DNA from: Heterostelium multicystogenum | Lineage: Eukaryota; Evosea; Eumycetozoa; Acytosteliales; Acytosteliaceae | DNA length: 24,686 nucleotides | Assembly (NCBI GenBank): GCA_003667245.1 | Contig: RCNN01000558.1 | Coordinates: forward strand, 1-24,686 | Direction of reading: 5' to 3' | Shown: piece after piece, positions 8,947 through 18,519 of the stretch | How the letters are laid out: every line of letters begins with the position of its first letter | Numbering within the stretch: the stretch's first letter is position 1 | Position numbers and translations under genes: made by a program | The notes under the pieces: model-generated | Told to the model about the DNA's origin: nothing | Seen by the model: the letters and a program-made list of their open reading frames with translations, nothing else | The model's database searches: none

Positions 8947-10292
8947 ATGAGTGACAGCTACCTTTCTTTCGTCAATTCCCCCTGGGGAGCCTGGCTGGCC
9001 CGCACTGCCGGGCTGCCCCAACCCCTGGCATTGCAACGTCACCGCAGCGGCCAGCAAGGCCTGGCCAACCCGGTAATCGTCGCGGGGGTAGGGCGCCTGG
9101 GGGCGCAAATCCAGCGCATCTTCACCGCCACCGACACAGTGACCGCCACCGCTGCGACCCTCAAGGCACCCTCCACGGTCAAGGTCCAGGGCGCCGTGTT
9201 CGACGCCAGCGACATTGCCGACCTCAAGCAGTTGGACGACCTCTACGAATTCTTCCACGCCAACGCCAGGCGCCTTGGGCAGCACGCCCGGGTGGTGGTG
9301 CTCGGCACCGCGCCGGAGTTGTGCAAGGACCTGCCCCAGGCCATTGCCCAGCGTGCCCTTGAGGGCCTGGTGCGTTCGTTGGCCAAGGAGTTGCGCCGGG
9401 CGATCACCGTGCAGTTGATCTACGTCGCACCGGGTGCCGAGGACGGGCTGGAAAGCAGCCTGCGGTTCTTCCTGTCGCGGCGCTCGGCCTATGTTTCGGG
9501 GCAGGTGGTGCGCCTCGAAAAAACCGTCGATAGCCCAACCGAAAATCAACTGGGACAAACCCCTCGGCGGCCGCCGTGCCCTGGTCACCGGCGCCTCCCG
9601 TGGCATCGGCCTGGCAATCGCCCAGGTGCTGGCCCGCGATGGAGCCCATGTGGTCTGCGTGGATGTGCCCCAGGCCCAGGATTCGCTGCAACAGGCGGCC
9701 GGCAGTGTCGCAGGCACTGCACTGGCGCTGGACATCACCGCCACCGATGCCGCGCAGCAGTTGCACGCCCATGTCAGCCAACACGGTGCATTCGACGTGG
9801 TGGTGCACAACGCCGGGATTACCCGCGACAAGACCATCGCCAAGATGACTGAGACCGCGTGGCGCAGCGTACTGGCGGTCAACCTGGAAGCACCGTTGCA
9901 TCTGAGCACGGCGCTGCTGGAAAGCCAGGGCCTGAATCCGGGCGGGCGGATCGTGTGTGTCTCATCGATTTCCGGTATCGCCGGCAACCTCGGGCAAAGC
10001 AACTACGCCACCTCCAAGGCCGGGGTGATCGGCCTGGTACAAGGCCTGGCCCCGCAGGCGGCGGCGCAGCAAGTGACGGTGAATGCCGTGGCACCGGGCT
10101 TTAATCGAAACCCAGATGACCGCGAAGATCCCGCTGATGATTCGCGAAGCGGGGCGGCGGATGAACTCGATGTCCAGGGCGGGCAACCCATCGACGTGGC
10201 AGAAAACCATCGCCTGGCTGGCGCATCCGGCATCCGGCGGGGTCAATGGCCAGGTGGTGCGGGTCTGTGGCCAAAGCCTGTTGGGAGCCTGA
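8947..10292 (+). CDS. fabG: Two-domain 3-oxoacyl reductase, FabG4 (HMwFabG) type (two frameshifts)
   Basis: NAD(P)-dependent short-chain reductase interconverting 3-oxoacyl and (R)-3-hydroxyacyl thioesters. The first ~205 residues form an extra N-terminal domain without the SDR glycine motif (VIVAGVGRLGAQI, then VVVLGTAPE). The catalytic SDR half follows: TGASRGIG near 212, NAG near 288, SSISG with the catalytic Ser near 338, and YATSK near 352. Length ~447 residues matches high-molecular-weight FabG4 (about 450), not ordinary FabG (about 245). Breaks: plus one somewhere in 9525-9558 at the domain junction, and plus one at AA 10103-10104 (restores GFIETQM). The maoC-like gene starts 2 bp after its stop. 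ATG 8947 was chosen; GTG 8935 is in frame upstream. Confidence 0.87.
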
Positions 10293-10294
10293 GC

Positions 10295-11189
10295 ATGGAC
10301 TATGTGACGCAGATCATTGAGCCGCCGCCCTCGCGCTCGCGGCTGTTGCTGGACGGGGTATTGGGGCTGCGCAAACCGAAGCTGGAAGGCGAGCCGACGT
10401 TGCCGAAAGAAACGCCTGGTGCGTTCGGCCGTCGAGCTGTCTGCCCAAGGGATCGCGGCTTACGGTCGGGCCTGTGGTTTTCCGCCGTGAGCAAGGCGTG
10501 CCGCTGTCCTATCCCCATGTGCTGGCGTTCCCCTTGCACCTGATGCTGCTGACCCGCCCGAGTTTCCCGTACCCGGCCAGCGGCATGGTGCATTTGGCCA
10601 ATCGCATCCGCCAGCATCGACGGCTGGAGGCGGGCCAGGCCTTGCGCCTGGAGGTGTATTGCGAACGCTGGGTCGCCCATCCGAAAGGCCAGGCGCTGAG
10701 CATCGCCACCCGTGGCTACAGCGCGGGCGCCCTGATATGGGAGAGCGACAGCCTGTACCTGCGCCGTGACGTAAACCGCGCCGGTTGGCGAGCCGTGGGA
10801 CGACGCGTTGCCCTTGCAGGAAGATGGTTTGCTGCGCACTCAACGCTGGGTGCTGCCGGCGGATCTGGGGCGGCGTTTTCGCCACGGTCTCGGGGGATTT
10901 CAACCCCATTCATACCTCGGTGATCGGCGCCCGATTGTTCGGTTTTCGCCGGGCCATCGCCCACGGCATGTGGACCCTTGGCCGCGCCCTGGCCGCCCAG
11001 CAACCCCCCGGCGGACTGGACCAGGCCGAGGCCCATTGCGACTTCAAGCTGCCGATCTTCCTGCCCGGCCAGGTGGCGCTGTGGAACGTTCCGCCAACCG
11101 GCCCGCGCCGTGAGTTTGAAGTGCGTAATTTCGCCGGTGACAAACCCCATATGCGTGGGCTGTTTATCTGGAATGAGACCGATCGATGA
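10295..11189 (+). CDS. MaoC-family (R)-specific enoyl-CoA hydratase (four frameshifts)
   Basis: Hot-dog-fold hydratase that interconverts trans-2-enoyl-CoA and (R)-3-hydroxyacyl-CoA. The diagnostic catalytic motif is SGDFNPIH (about 10890-10913), followed by RLFGFRRAIAHGMW. The N-terminal half fits the long, double-hot-dog HtdX-like form; corrected length is about 296 residues. Four plus-one shifts scatter the reading over all three frames: CC 10415-10416, TTTT 10478-10481, about 10776-10782, and TTTT 10876-10879. After these are accounted for, the reading is continuous (VRSAVELSAQGIAAYGR, VPLSYPHVLAFP, GEPWDDALPLQEDG). It lies 2 bp after fabG, and its stop overlaps the thiolase start (ATGA at 11186-11189), so the three are translationally linked. 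Confidence 0.85.
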
Positions 11190-12487
11190 GTGACTACAGT
11201 TTCAACCCGGCCCCGACGCGCCGCGTGGCGATTATCGGCGGCAACCGTATCCCGTTCGCCCGCTCCAATACGGTGTACGCCCATGACAGCAACCAGGATC
11301 TGCTGGTCGCCGCCCTGCAAGGCCTGGTGGACCGCTACAACCTTCACGGCCTGCGCCTGGGCGAGTTTGCCGCGGGTGCGGTGATCAAGCACTCCCGGGA
11401 TTTCAACCTGGCCCGGGAAAGCCTGCTGTCTACCACACTGTCTCCCGAAACCCCGGCCTACGACCTGCAACAAGCCTGCGGCACCGGCCTGGAAGCGGCG
11501 TTGCTGGTGGCGAACCAAGATCGCCCTTGGGCAGATCGAAGTGGGCGTTGCCGGTGGTTCCGACACCACCTCCGACGCGCCCATCGGCATCAACGAGTCC
11601 CTGCGCCGCACCTTGCTTTCAGCCAACCGCGCCAAGGGCACCGGCGCCAGGTTGAAGGCCTTGATGGGGGTGCGCCCGTCGATGTTTTTTCAAGCCGCTG
11701 CTGCCGCGCAATGGCGAGCCGCGCACCGGCTTGTCCATGGGTGAACACTGCGAGGAAATGGCCAAGCGCTGGCAGATCAAGCGCCTGGCCCAGGACGAGT
11801 TGACCCTCACCAGCCACCAGCGGCTGGATGCGGCGTACAAGCAGGGTTTCTTCGATGATTTGATCAGCCCGTATCGCGGCCTGGCCCGGGACAACAACCT
11901 GCGGGCCGACGCCAGCCTGGAGAAACTTGCCGGCCTGTCACCGGCCTACGACCGCCAGAACGGCACGCTCACCGCCGGCAACTCCACGCCCCTGACTGAC
12001 GGCGCGTCGGTGGTGCTGCTGGCCAGCGACGAATGGGCCGCCGAGCGCGGCTTGCCCGTATTGGCGTACCTGCGAACCGGTGAAACCGCTGCGGTGAATT
12101 TCGTCGACGGCAACCGAAGGCCTGCTGATGGCGCCGGCCTACGCCGTGCCACGCATGCTCAAGCGCGAGGGCCTGACGTTCGCCGACTTCGATCTGTTCG
12201 AGATCCACGAAGCCTTCGCCGCTCAGGTGCTTTGCACCCTCAAGGCCTGGGAAGACCCGGATTACTGCCGCGACCGCCTGGGCCTCGACGCGCCGCTGGG
12301 CAGCATCGACCGCAGCAAGATGAACGTCAACGGCGGCTCCCTCGGCTGCGGCCACCCTTCGCCGCCACCGGTGGCCGGCAACTCGCGGCACTGGCCAAAA
12401 GCGATCCACCAGCGTGGCGGCGGCCGCGGCCTGATTTCGATCTGCGCGGCGGGTGGGTTGGGCATTACCGCTATCGTCGAAAAGTAG
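11186..12487 (+). CDS. Acetyl-CoA acyltransferase (thiolase), FadI/FadA2 type (five frameshifts)
   Basis: Cleaves 3-ketoacyl-CoA to acetyl-CoA and a shortened acyl-CoA, or runs in reverse. The nucleophilic Cys is in QQACGTG (about residue 98), EIHEAFAAQ is near 337, the catalytic His is in GCGHP near 388, and CAAGGLG is near 419. Corrected length is about 432 residues. Breaks: plus one at CC 11515-11516, plus one in the six-T run 11685-11690, plus one at about 12112-12115, then a minus one at CCC 12356-12358 and a plus one at AAAA 12396-12399. The last two cancel, so a 40-base stretch after GHP is translated out of frame inside an ORF that looks intact; frame 1 there reads PFAATGGRQLAALAK, the true family motif. 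Confidence 0.9.
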
Positions 12488-12519
12488 TTCCCACCATAAA
12501 AAACAACAAGGAGACTGCC

Positions 12520-14225
12520 ATGAACGCTGTAAGCCTGGAACAGACCGAACGCCTCTGGTTGAACGCTTACCTGCCCGGCGTACCGGCAGACATCGATGCG
12601 GGCATCGAGGACTACCCGTCGTTGCGCGAGGTATTCCTGGAGCACCTGCACAAATTCCGCGACCGCGTGGCCTACGTCAGCATCGGCACCGAAATGACCT
12701 ACGCCGACTGGGAGGTGCAGGGCATCGCCTTTGCTGCGTGGCTGCAAGCCCAGGGTGTGAAGAAGGGCGACCGGGTGGCGCTGATGATGCCCAACTGCTT
12801 GCAGTACCCGATCTGCCTGCTGGGCACGATCCTCGCGGGCGCGGGTGGTGGTCAACGTCAACCCGCTGTACACCGCCCGGGAGCTGCAGCATTTGCTCAA
12901 GGACAGTGGCGCAGAGACCCTGGTGATCTTCGAAAACTTCGCCCACACCCTGGAGAAGGTGGTGGCCGCCAGTACCGTCAAACGTGTGGTGATCGCGGCC
13001 ATCGGTGACCTGCTCGGCACCTTCAAGGGCGCGGCGATGAACTTTATCCTGCGCAGCGTGCAGAAGCAGGTGCCGCGTTTCAACCTGCCGGGGGCCGTGC
13101 GTTTCAACCAGGTGTTGAAACAGGGACGCGGGCAAACCCATCTCGCCGTGCCGATGAACCGCGAAGACCTGGCCTTCCTGCAATACACCGGCGGCACTAC
13201 CGGCGATGCCAAGGGCGTCATGCTCAGCCACCGCAACATCATCGCCAACCTGTTGCAGGCCAAGGCGTGGGTCGGTGATCAGCTCGATCAGAACCAGCAG
13301 GAAACCAACGTCACCCTGCTACCGCTGTACCACATCTTTTCCCTGACGGTGAACTGCCTGATGTTCATGTGCCTGGGCGGGCGCAACATCCTGATCGCCA
13401 ACCCACGGGATGTGAAGCGGGTGCAGATGATCCTGCGCAAGGAGCGTTTCAACGGGATTGCCGGGGTGAATACGCTGTTCAACGGCCTGCTGGAAAACAA
13501 GGAATTCTGCGCCCGGGATTTTTCCGATTTGCGCATGGTGATCGCCGGCGGCATGGCCACCCATACCGCTGTGGCCAAGCGCTGGAAGGAAGTCACCGGC
13601 TTGCCGATCATCGAAGGCTACGGCCTCACTGAATGTTCGCCGGTGGTGAGCATCAGCCCCATCGACATCTCACGCATGCGCGAGATGGAATTCACCGGCA
13701 GTATCGGCGTGCCGTTGCCGTCGACCTGGGTGCGGTTCATTCGTGAGGACGGTGAGTTGGCGGAACTGGGCGAGCAGGGCGAACTGCAAGTACGCGGCCC
13801 GCAGGTGATGCAGGGTTACTGGAAACGCCCGGCGGAAACCGCCGAGGTGCTGGATGCCGAAGGGTGGCTGTCTACCGGGGACATCGGGGTGATGAATGAG
13901 CAGGGCTTCATCCGCCTGGTGGACCGCAAGAAAGACATGATCCTGGTGTCCGGGTTCAACGTGTACCCCAACGAGATCGAAGACGTGGTGGCGTTGCATC
14001 CGGGCGTGGCGGAAGTGGCGGCGATCGGGGTTGAGGATGGGGTGACCGGCGAGCGGGTCAAAAATCATCGTGGTGCGCAAGGACCCAAGCTTGACCCAGG
14101 AGCAGATTCTGGCGCATTGCCGGGAGTATTTGACGGGGTACAAGGTGCCGCGGTTTGTCGAGTTTCGTACTGAAGAGTTGCCCAAGACGACGGTGGGCAA
14201 GGTGTTGCGCCGGGCACTGCGCTAA
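12520..14225 (+). CDS. fadD: Long-chain fatty-acyl-CoA ligase (two frameshifts)
   Basis: ATP-dependent activation of fatty acids to acyl-CoA, via acyl-AMP. The start at 12520 follows AAGGAG. The AMP-binding P-loop is [11 protein letters not shown] (near residue 222), then GYGLTECSP (near 366), WLSTGDIG (near 449) and the hinge/FACS segment [16 protein letters not shown]. The terminal Lys is in TTVGKVLRR. Corrected length is about 567 residues, normal for FadD. Breaks: plus one in GGG 12843-12845 (restores [13 protein letters not shown]) and plus one in AAAAA 14060-14064 (restores VKIIVVRKD); the raw ORF ends early at 14173. It is last in the fad run and converges on the regulator across a REP pair. 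Confidence 0.93.
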
Positions 14226-14226
14226 A

Positions 14227-14315
14227 TGTAGGAGCTGGCTTGCCAGCGATGACGGTGTGTCAGCCTGTACATCTGGCACTGATCCACCGCCATCGCAGGC
14301 AAGCCAGCTCCTACA
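14227..14315. repeat. Paired REP palindrome between fadD and the regulator
   Basis: Arms 14227-14250 and 14292-14315 are inverted complements with one mismatch and the same TGTAGGAGCTGGCTTGCC core as at 8812. The pair fills the 99-bp gap between two convergent genes, 2 bp after the fadD stop, and is likely to act as a two-way transcription end. Confidence 0.88.
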
Positions 14316-14324
14316 TGATCGCCA

Positions 14325-15222
14325 TCAGTCGTCGAATCCCACCTGCTCATGAATCTCATCGACCTTCAATTCCAGCCGATACGCCACGGCAATGAACAAC
14401 GCCTGGCACAGGCACAGCGTCGCACTCAGTGACCTGAACGCAAACGACGAGCCTTCATTCACCAGCAACACCGTGCTCGCCCGCTTGGCCAGGGGCGACA
14501 GGTTGCTGTCGGTAATGATCAGGGTCTTGGCCTGATGGTGCTGGGCAATCCGCAGGCAGTGCTGGGTTTCCTTGCCGTACGGCGTAAAGCTGATGGCAAT
14601 TACCAGGTCGTTGGCCCGCACACTGCGCATCTGCTCACGATAGCTGCCGCCCAACCCCGAGACCAGATGGATGCGCTTGTTGGTGTGCTGCAGGTTGTAC
14701 ACCAGGTAGTCCGCCACGGCGAAACGAGCGGCGCACGCCCACCACGTAGATATTGTCGGCATTCACCACCAGGTCCACGGCCTTGTCGAAGGCTGCGTCA
14801 TCCAGTTCCAGCCCCAGGCGCTCGATCCCGGAGAGGGTGGCATTCACGCACTCACGCGCCAGGTCGCCGCCGCTGGCTTTCTGCGACTTGTTGGCGATCA
14901 TGCTGCGGATGCGTTGCTGGTAGTTCTGCACCGGCGTGGTCTTGTGGGTGTAGGCCTCGCGGAACAGCGCCTGCATTTCACTGAAACCACTGAACCCGAA
15001 ACGCTGGGAAAACCGCACGATGGCCGACGGGTGCACTTCGCATTCACGGGCGATGTCGCTGATGCGGTCGACCATGATCCGGTCGCTCTGCTGGCTCATG
15101 TAGCTGGCGATGCGCTTGAGCTGGCGCGGCAGGCTCTCGTATTCATCGGTGATCAGCTGCAACAACCGCTCGGCGTTCAGCGGCGGGCTGGCGAGTGCGT
15201 CTTCCGGGGCGCTCTGGGACAT
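14325..15222 (-). CDS. iolR: RpiR/MurR-family transcriptional regulator, probable IolR (one frameshift)
   Basis: About 298 residues. The N-terminal HTH_6 domain includes IASYMSQQSDRIMVDRISDIA and the recognition segment VHPSAIVRFSQRFGFSGFSE. The C-terminal SIS (sugar-phosphate isomerase) domain, from IYVVGV through RANDLVIAISFTPYGKET, would sense a phosphorylated intermediate. Start at 15222 follows AAGGA (reverse strand). A one-base gain in AAA 14722-14724 splits the raw frame just after GVRRSF, where AVADYLVYNL should follow. It is divergent from iolC, and RpiR-type regulators control inositol genes in rhizobia and pseudomonads, so I infer it represses the iol operon with an inositol-derived phosphate as ligand. 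Confidence 0.87.
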
Positions 15223-15387
15223 AGGGAATCCTTCTGGCTTGTTCTTATAGGACGCGTCGAGGCGCCCCTGACAATAAGTCGATGTGCGCAAGTCTACAGG
15301 GTAGGCGCAAAAAAATACCTCGGCATCCCGCCCCACGGTGCAGCTGAAACGATGCACTGCGGCTGGAACATACCGACGATGGCGTAT

Positions 15388-15403
15388 TGGAAAATATATT
15401 CCA
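15388..15403. promoter_or_regulatory. Candidate IolR operator GGAA-N6-TTCC
   Basis: GGAA (15389-15392) and TTCC (15399-15402) flank a 6-bp AT spacer; the dyad extends one base each side (TGGAA/TTCCA). This matches the motif reported for the RpiR-type IolR of Sinorhizobium meliloti. It is 124 bp before iolC and just upstream of the possible promoter. Confidence 0.55.
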
Positions 15404-15408
15404 CAAAA

Positions 15409-15429
15409 AATATTTATAGAATAAATATT
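15409..15429. promoter_or_regulatory. AT-rich palindrome in the iolR-iolC gap
   Basis: AATATTTAT and ATAAATATT pair perfectly around an AGA centre. It lies next to the GGAA dyad and overlaps the start of the possible -35. It could be a second regulator site or an UP element. Confidence 0.4.
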
Positions 15430-15441
15430 GATTGGCGTCAC

Positions 15442-15457
15442 CAGACGTTCTAGTCTG
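15442..15457. promoter_or_regulatory. Dyad CAGAC-N6-GTCTG overlapping the possible iolC -10
   Basis: A perfect 5-bp inverted repeat with a 6-bp spacer, covering the possible -10 TAGTCT. Binding here would block transcription. The arms are short, so chance is possible. Confidence 0.3.
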
Positions 15458-15525
15458 CTTGCACCAAGAGCGTATGCCGCCACCGCGACGGCATACGCAG
15501 GCTGATAAAAATAACAGGAGCCAGC

Positions 15526-17473
15526 ATGGGCCAGACTCGTTTTGCCAGTGGGCGTCAATTGGATCTGATTTGCCTGGGACGCCTGGGCGTCGACCTTTAC
15601 GCACAACAAGTGGGTGCACGGCTGGAGGATGTCTCGAGCTTCGCCAAGTACCTCGGCGGTTCCTCCGCCAACATCGCGTTCGGCACCGGCGCGGCTGGGG
15701 CTCAAGTCGGCGATGTTGAGCCGGGTAGGGGACGACCACATGGGGCGTTTCCTGCTGGAGTCCCTGGCCCGCGAAGGCTGTGACGTCAGCGGCATCAAGG
15801 TCGACCCGGAACGCCTCACCGCCCTGGTGCTGCTGGGCCTCAAGGACCGCGAAACCTTCCCGCTGGTGTTCTACCGCGAGAACTGCGCCGACATGGCCCT
15901 GCGCGCCGAAGACATCAGTGAAGCGTTCATTGCTTCCAGCAAGGCGTTGCTGATCACCGGTACCCACTTCTCCACCGACGGCGTGTACAAGGCCAGCATC
16001 CAGGCCCTGGACTACGCCGAGAAGCACAACGTCAAACGCGTGCTCGACATCGACTACCGCCCGGTGCTCTGGGGCCTGGCCGGCAAGGCCGATGGCGAAA
16101 CCCGGTTTGTGGCCGACCAGAATGTCAGCCAGCACGTGCAGAAAATCCTCCCGCGTTTTGACCTGATCGTCGGCACCGAAGAAGAATTCCTGATTGCCGG
16201 TGGCAGTGAAGATTTGCTCACGGCATTGCGCACGGTGCGTGGCCTGACCTCGGCCACCCTGGTGGTCAAGCTTGGCCCCCAGGGCTGCACGGTGATCCAC
16301 GGCGATATCCCGGCCCGCCTTGAAGACGGCGCGATTCTACCCCGGGGTACGGGTGGAAGTACTCAACGTGCTGGGCGCCGGCGATGCCTTCATGTCCGGC
16401 TTCCTCAGCGGCTGGCTTGAAGACGCCAGCGACGAGCGCTGCAGCCAGTTGGCGAATGCCTGCGGCGGCCTGGTGGTGTCGCGCCATGCCTGCGCGCCGG
16501 CCATGCCGACCGCGCCGAACTCGAATTACCTGTTCAACAGCCCGGTGCCGATTACCCGCCCGGACCAGGACGCAGTGCTGCAACGCCTGCACCAGGTCAG
16601 CGTGCCGCGCAAGGTCTGGAAGCAGCTGTTTGTATTTGCCTTCGACCACCGCTGGCAGTTGGTGGAACTGGCACAAAAGGGCGGCCAGGACCTGGCGCGA
16701 ATCAGCGCCCTGAAGCAAACTGTTCATCCAGGCCGTGGAACGGGTTGAAAGCAAACTGGCGGAGCAGGGCGTCGAGGCTGACGTCGGGATTCTGGCCGAC
16801 CAACGCTTCGGCCAGGACGCGCTGAACGCCGCCAGCGGTCGCGGCTGGTGGATCGCCCGCCCGGTGGAAGTCCAGAACTCACGGCGCTGGCCTTTGAACA
16901 CGGGCGCTCGTGGGGCAGCAACCTGATTGCCTGGCCCGGGAGCAGATCATCAAGTGCCTGGTGCAATTTCACCCCGATGACGAGCATTGCTTGCGCCTGG
17001 AACAGGAAGCGCAACTCAAGGCCCTGTATCAGGCGTCCCTGGTCAGCGCCATGAGCTGCTGCTGGAAGTCGTGCCCCCAAGGATCACCCGTCCACCTTAT
17101 CCCGACGTGGCTCTATCGCAGCCTCAAGCGCCTGTACAACCTGGGCATCTACCCGGCGTGGTGGGAAGATCGAGGCGCAGTCGGCCGCAGACTGGAAAAA
17201 AGCTCGACGAGCTGATCCAGGAGCGCGGATCCCTACTGCCGGGCGTGGTGCTGCTGGGCCCCTGAACGCTTCCGCGGAATGCCTGGCCGATGGCTTCCAG
17301 CAAGCCAGCCAAAAGCCAGACCTGCCGCGGGTTTCGCCGTGGGTCGCACGATCTTCCAGGAAACCGAGCCGAGCCTGGCTGGCGGGGGAGATTGACGATC
17401 AAGCCTTGATTGAGGCAGTGTGCAGTGCATCTTTGAGCAATTGATTAAGGCTTGGCGCAGTTCTCGAAGCTAA
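15526..17473 (+). CDS. iolC: 5-dehydro-2-deoxygluconokinase fused to DUF2090 (about 17 frameshifts)
   Basis: Phosphorylates 2-deoxy-5-keto-gluconate in myo-inositol catabolism. The PfkB kinase half has GGSSANIAFG near residue 47 and NVLGAGDAF with the catalytic Asp near 287. The C-terminal half (from about FVFAFDHRWQLVELA) is DUF2090, an aldolase-like domain that may do the next, IolJ-type cleavage; no separate iolJ is in the window. Start follows AGGAG. Breaks near 15688, 16338, 16717, 16872, 16936, 17048, 17074-17078, 17097, 17109, 17163, 17196-17201, 17227, 17241, 17260, 17330, 17361 and 17430, both gains and losses. Netting them gives 649 codons including stop, right for the fused family. 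The density after 17040 is the highest in the window. Confidence 0.9.
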
Positions 17474-17484
17474 ACACGGTCAAA

Positions 17485-17575
17485 TGTGGGAGCGGGCTTG
17501 CTCGCGAAAGCGGAGTGTCAGTCCGACTGATACACCACTGAACCACCGCCTTTCGCGAGCAAGCCCGCTCCCACA
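17485..17575. repeat. Paired REP palindrome, type TGTGGGAGCGGG, between iolC and iolE
   Basis: Arms 17485-17510 and 17550-17575 are perfect 26-bp inverted complements with core TGTGGGAGCGGGCTTGC, a different REP class from the pairs at 8812 and 14227. It sits inside the iol operon, so it may lower expression of the downstream genes or protect the iolC message. Confidence 0.88.
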
Positions 17576-17623
17576 TAAAGCAGATCTCAGGCAACTCTGA
17601 AAAACAAATAATAGGTGCACGCC

Positions 17624-18519
17624 ATGCCGCTATCCGAATTGGGCATCAACCCGATCTCCTGGAGCAACGACGACCTGCCGGCCCTGGGCGGTGAAAACGC
17701 CGTTGAGCACGGCCCTCAGCGAAGGCAAGGACATCGGCTACGAAGGCTTTGAACTCAACGGCAAATTCCCCAAGGACGCCAAAGGTGTCGGCGATGTATT
17801 GCGCCCCTACGACCTGGCACTGGTCTCCGGCTGGTACTCCAGCCGCCTGGCCCGGCGCTCGGTGGCGGAAGAAATCGAAGCCATCGCCAGCCACGTCGAA
17901 CTGCTGCGTGAAAACGGCGGCCAACGTGTTGGTGTATGGAGAAGTCGCCGATTCGATCCAGGGTTCGCCGGTGCGCCTGATCGAACCGCCCCGCGTTTTC
18001 ACAGCGAAACAGGCCTGGCAGGAATACGCCGACAAACTCACCGAACTGGCGCGCTTCACCCTGTCCCAGGGCGTGCGCCTGGCGTACCACCACCATATGG
18101 GCGCCTACGTCGAATCCCCGGAAGACATCGACCAACTGATGCGCCGCACCGGCCCGGAAGTCGGCCTGCTGTTTGATTCGGGCCACTGCTACATGGGTGG
18201 CGGCGAGCCTATCGAGGTGCTGCGCAACACATCGCCCGCATCTGCCACGTGCACTTCAAGGATGTGCGCAAGCCGTGGTGCAACTGGCACGCAACCAGAT
18301 GTGGAGCTTCCCGGATTGCATCGTCAACGGCACCTTCACCGTGCCCGGCGACGGCGATATCGACTTCGCCGCACTGCTGGACGTGCTGCTGGCCGCCAAT
18401 TACCAGGGTTGGCTGGTAGTGGAAGCCGAGCAGGATCCTGCCGTGGCGCCGAGCTACATCTATGCGAAGAGGGTTACGACACCCTGCGCGCACTGTTGAG
18501 CGAGAGGACTGGACAATGA
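17624..18519 (+). CDS. iolE: Inosose dehydratase (five frameshifts)
   Basis: Dehydrates 2-keto-myo-inositol to 3D-trihydroxy-cyclohexane-1,2-dione. It is a TIM-barrel of the AP-endonuclease 2 superfamily. Family segments: LGINPISWSNDDLP at the N-terminus, IGYEGFELNGKFPKD, VRLAYHHHMGAYVE, LLFDSGHCYMGGG (metal-site His/Asp) and QMWSFPDCIVNGTFTVPGDG. Corrected length is about 298 residues, as in B. subtilis IolE. Breaks: gains at AAAA 17694-17697 and about 17919; losses at about 18227, 18274 and 18466. The first break is only about 70 bases from the start, so raw annotation would pick a late GTG start. Its stop overlaps the iolB start (ATGA, 18516-18519). Confidence 0.9.

Larger units (their letters stand above)
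15223..15525. promoter_or_regulatory. Divergent control region between iolR and iolC
   Basis: 303 bp without a gene. It holds the iolR ribosome site (reverse strand), a GGAA-N6-TTCC dyad, an AT-rich 9-bp palindrome, a CAGAC-N6-GTCTG dyad, a possible sigma-70 promoter (TTGATT at 15428, 17 bp, TAGTCT at 15451) and the iolC ribosome site AGGAG at 15516-15520. The segments are listed separately where they merit it. Confidence 0.6.

Noticed and set aside
10474..10923. Separate gene of 149 codons within the MaoC region
   Set aside because: It is the middle part of the hydratase between two frameshifts; it has no ribosome site and its ends are out of frame.
12262..13263. Long minus-strand open frame (333 codons) opposite the thiolase and fadD
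   Set aside because: It is the mirror of high-GC codon structure on the plus strand and has no recognisable domain. Similar mirror frames at 663-1697, 6262-7248, 7777-8805 and 22656-23696 were rejected for the same reason.
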